Below are positions 12,947-15,274 of a stretch of DNA of 15,274 nt, piece by piece. Every line of letters starts with the position of its first letter. Positions within the stretch are counted from its first letter, which is position 1. The notes below the pieces were generated by a model. The model saw only the letters and a program-made list of their open reading frames with translations. It did not search any database and had not been told where the DNA came from. A program made the position numbers and the translations under genes. The stretch is from Candidatus Firestonebacteria bacterium RIFOXYA2_FULL_40_8 (GTDB taxonomy: Bacteria; Oederibacteriota; D2-FULL-39-29), in assembly GCA_001778355.1 (NCBI GenBank), contig MFGS01000026.1:1-15274 (forward strand). The letters are read 5' to 3'.

Positions 12947-13573
12947 TTATTTCCTTACTTCGAATTTTAAGGGAAGCCGGAAAGTCACTTCCTTTCCCAT
13001 TTTTTTGGGGAGGGGCCTAAAGGGGGAAGCGGCCTGCACGGTACGCAAGGCTTCATTATCCAGGGCATCATCGCCCGACGAATAGAATACATTTATTTTA
13101 TTTACTATACCGTTATCTTCTATGGTTATCTCCAGCAGGGTTTTACCTTCACTCCCTTCTTCCAACGCTTTTTTCGGATATCGTTTAAACCTTTCTATTC
13201 TCTCTTTAAAAGCAGAAAACCAGGCTGCAATTTCCGGATCGGTTTCCGAGTACCCGCTCCCGTCGCCTATTTCAGCAGTTCCGTTCTTCGAAGGACCTGA
13301 GCTTTCTTTTTTTTCTAAAACGGGATTTTGCGCCGTTTCTACGGGAGTCCGGAGCTCTTCCTTAAGTGCTTCCTTTATCTCCGCTTTGATAATCGGCGCT
13401 ATTTCCTCAACCTTTTGTTTTATCTTTTTTACGGGAGTATAACTTTTTCCCTGATAATAACTGACCTCAATAATACGCCCGGCACTTCTTTCCACTTTTT
13501 TCACAAAGCTAAGTGAAAGCAGGGTAAAGAATACCGCATGTAATCCTATGGAAATCGCCAAAAATATTTTCAT
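12947..13573 (-). CDS. tonB: TonB-family energy transducer
   Basis: 208 residues. An N-terminal signal-anchor at about residues 3-22 (IFLAISIGLHAVFFTLLSL), whose His within the helix is typical of TonB and couples it to ExbB/ExbD. Then a charged periplasmic linker, Lys/Glu-rich rather than Pro-rich, and a C-terminal TonB domain from about residue 125: RYPKKALEEGSEGKTLLEITI, NGIVNKINVFYSSGDDALDNEAL and a final ASPFRPLP. It links the inner-membrane proton motive force to outer-membrane receptors. It lies 128 nt after a TonB-dependent receptor on the same strand, so they likely form a uptake pair; exbB and exbD are not in the window. No clear Shine-Dalgarno sequence is present, while an upstream 40-codon frame ends in an ATGA overlap with this ATG. 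Confidence 0.92.
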   Translation of the reverse strand: MKIFLAISIGLHAVFFTLLSLSFVKKVERSAGRIIEVSYYQGKSYTPVKKIKQKVEEIAPIIKAEIKEALKEELRTPVETAQNPVLEKKESSGPSKNGTAEIGDGSGYSETDPEIAAWFSAFKERIERFKRYPKKALEEGSEGKTLLEITIEDNGIVNKINVFYSSGDDALDNEALRTVQAASPFRPLPKKMGKEVTFRLPLKFEVRK

Positions 13574-13583
13574 TTACGAAAAA

Positions 13584-13619
13584 GATTCCACTGATTACAA
13601 AGCTTTTGGATTCCACTGA
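13584..13619. repeat. Pair of 11-bp direct repeats just upstream of tonB
   Basis: GATTCCACTGA occurs at 13584-13594 and 13609-13619 (TCAGTGGAATC on the tonB strand), 25 bp apart, the nearer copy ending about 10 nt before the tonB ATG. It could be a regulator site, an mRNA element or a duplication relic. The 25-nt spacing puts the copies in different reading frames. Confidence 0.5.
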
Positions 13620-13701
13620 CACAAGCAAAAGCCTTGACATAGGATATTAACAATACTTTTTCCACTTTGTTTGCTTTCCTCACTTTACTCACTGTATTTC
13701 T

Positions 13702-15274
13702 TCAGAACGTCAGCTTTAATCCCGCATTCAGTGTTCTTCCCGGCATGGGGTAATTTTCCCGAAGCTCATAAACGGTGCTTAAGATATTCTTTGCCGAAAA
13801 GATAAGAGTGATCTCTTTTGTAACAGCCAGATCCAGTTTTGCATTTAAGGTGATAAAACTCGGAAGTGTCTTAGCCGTACTTGCCTGCCGGACATCATAA
13901 TATTCGGCGTCAACTTTTAATTTTTGTCCTAACAATTCGTAAGCAACTCCGAAATTCGCTTTATTTTTCGGTCTGTATAAAAGCTCCATGTTTGTAACCT
14001 TATTTAAAGTAACGAGCCAGGTATATCCGGCGAAAACATTAAGATTTTCCGCGCATTTTATTTTTAGTTCGGACTCCACCCCGTACGTCTCTGCTTCTCC
14101 TACATTTGAGGGAGTCCAATCAAAAGAAGTCAGGTAGGTAGGATCCACAGGCGCCCACTCGATAAGGTCCCTTATCTGATTGCTAAAATATGTTGTTTTC
14201 AAAATAGCAGCCCGGCTGAACTCCAAATTCAGGCCTGCTTCAAAAGAAGTTGTCTTTTGCGGCTGTAAGAGGATGTTCCCCGGTCCGCCCATAGCAGAAG
14301 TTGAAAAAAGTTCGGAGAATGTCGGAGCTCTGAAAGAAGTACCGTAGGACGTTCTAATCTGCACCCCGTCTTCAATATTGTAAACAAGCGCAAACATCGG
14401 ATTAAAGGAATCCCCATAAATAGAATGATGGTCATAACGCGCAGAAGCCGTAAATATCCAGGAGCCGAGAAGATCAATTATGTCCTGGGCAAACAGGGAG
14501 TTTGTATTTGCAATGTGATCTCCCATCCAGTTTTGTTCATTTACATTGTAATTACCGCTTATTCCTACGGTAAAAATATTTATTCCGCCAAAATCATAAG
14601 TATAAGCGGCTTCGGTAAAAAAGTTCCTTTCTTCACTCAAGGTCTCCATTCCCGGCTGGAAAAAATTCAGAATATTTTTACTCCCGTTTATTTTTATTCT
14701 CAGGTCAGAATCTTCCGTAAGAGGCGCGCGGTAATCCAAGCCGACGTTCATCCTTTCCTGCTGCTGGCGGTCGAAAGGCGTGAGCCAGATCAGGGAACCC
14801 GGGGTTCCGCTGTCGCTTTTGTAAGCAGTAAGAAGGGTTTTTAATGTATGATTTTTCGCAAAATCATAAGAAAGCGAAAGACTGAGGTCGTTGCTTACCA
14901 CATCACTATTTACCCTCTGCCCGTTGGTTTGAAGATGCGACCCGGAAAGATTTAAAGAAAGTCCGCCCAGATTATCGGAATATGAAGCTCTCAGATCTTT
15001 GGTGGCAAACGAACCGTAGAAAGTTGAAATATCCAGCGAACGTTTCTCTACCCGGCTTTTTGTAATGATATTTATAACACCGCCCGCGGCATCCGCGCCG
15101 TAAATCGAAGAGGCCGGACCTTTTAGTACTTCTATTCTTTCTATATTGTCGAGCGGCAGGGACGAAAAATCAACAAGTCCCTGATAGGAGGAATTTAACC
15201 TTACGCCGTTTATCAGAACCAGCGTGCCTTCAGAACCAATCCCGCGGATCATAACGCTTTGGGTCTGACCGATC
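13702..15274 (-). CDS. TonB-dependent outer-membrane receptor (BtuB/Cir-like), N-terminus beyond the window
   Basis: About 523 C-terminal residues; the reading frame is still open at the right edge (...GQTQSVMIRG), so the signal peptide, TonB box and early plug are missing. The visible plug has the classic motifs IRGIGSEGTLVLINGVRLN and IERIEVLKGPASSIYGADAAGGVINIITK, closest in style to the vitamin B12/siderophore receptors. The rest is a 22-strand type beta-barrel of alternating aromatic strands with loops such as SYGTSFRAPTFSELF and LQPQKTTSFEAGLNLEF, and a C-terminal strand ending in Phe (NAGLKLTF), the BAM recognition signature. It transports a scarce ligand into the periplasm using TonB energy; the adjacent tonB gene fits. 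The ligand cannot be named, as no cobalamin or heme gene or riboswitch is in view. Confidence 0.95.
   Translation of the reverse strand, partial: IGQTQSVMIRGIGSEGTLVLINGVRLNSSYQGLVDFSSLPLDNIERIEVLKGPASSIYGADAAGGVINIITKSRVEKRSLDISTFYGSFATKDLRASYSDNLGGLSLNLSGSHLQTNGQRVNSDVVSNDLSLSLSYDFAKNHTLKTLLTAYKSDSGTPGSLIWLTPFDRQQQERMNVGLDYRAPLTEDSDLRIKINGSKNILNFFQPGMETLSEERNFFTEAAYTYDFGGINIFTVGISGNYNVNEQNWMGDHIANTNSLFAQDIIDLLGSWIFTASARYDHHSIYGDSFNPMFALVYNIEDGVQIRTSYGTSFRAPTFSELFSTSAMGGPGNILLQPQKTTSFEAGLNLEFSRAAILKTTYFSNQIRDLIEWAPVDPTYLTSFDWTPSNVGEAETYGVESELKIKCAENLNVFAGYTWLVTLNKVTNMELLYRPKNKANFGVAYELLGQKLKVDAEYYDVRQASTAKTLPSFITLNAKLDLAVTKEITLIFSAKNILSTVYELRENYPMPGRTLNAGLKLTF

Noticed and set aside
13634..13639. 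TTGACA on the plus strand as a promoter
   Set aside because: No -10 at a suitable distance and no plus-strand gene downstream.
14425..14844. 139-codon plus-strand open frame
   Set aside because: It lies wholly opposite the TonB-dependent receptor barrel, whose family match is certain.

Overview
The window reads as chromosomal DNA of a diderm (Gram-negative type) bacterium of roughly 40-45% GC. The evidence is a TonB-dependent outer-membrane receptor ending in Phe, a TonB-type energy transducer and a lipobox lipoprotein. Dense minus-strand genes are separated by gaps full of repeats. The gene mix (polA-coaE, a Lys-rich DksA/TraR protein, a fold-type-I Orn/Lys/Arg decarboxylase, CstA, PilZ) and the repeat-rich gaps would fit a little-studied lineage such as Omnitrophota, Elusimicrobiota or Firestonebacteria. 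That placement is an impression, not a demonstration. I saw no rRNA, tRNA, CRISPR array or intact transposase.

Layout. (1) 1-2478: a divergent pair, cstA (minus, cut by the window start) and an ArsB/NhaD-type ion permease (plus), sharing a 70-bp promoter region in which both start codons lie 6 nt after an extended -10 box. The permease ends against a terminator-like hairpin whose T-tract lies on the minus strand. (2) 2479-4134: a secreted protein of unknown role with a secretin-like N-terminal part and a fibronectin-III-like C-terminus, then a small PilZ (c-di-GMP) protein; repeat tracts lie around them. (3) 4135-5059: a 157-bp nested fold-back element between the PilZ promoter and the promoter of a HAD phosphatase. 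(4) 5060-7366: a TIM-barrel sugar-phosphate isomerase-like gene bracketed by two related inverted-repeat elements, a conserved hypothetical and a small lipoprotein. (5) 7367-12845: a minus-strand cluster with a near-consensus promoter: Orn/Lys/Arg decarboxylase, an overlooked 46-residue Cys-rich microprotein, a DksA/TraR protein, DNA polymerase I and coaE. The microprotein overlaps the DksA/TraR start and polA overlaps coaE, which suggests translational coupling. (6) 12846-15274: tonB behind a TonB-dependent receptor that runs off the window end.

Functionally this is mostly housekeeping: DNA repair polymerase, CoA synthesis, transcription control of DksA type, polyamine synthesis, carbon and ion uptake, and outer-membrane active transport. 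The least ordinary parts are the Cys-rich microprotein with an exact internal duplication (10994-11134), the fold-back element (4236-4392), and intergenic tracts built on a 7-nt period, unrelated in sequence but alike in phase, which fill most gaps and run into stop codons.
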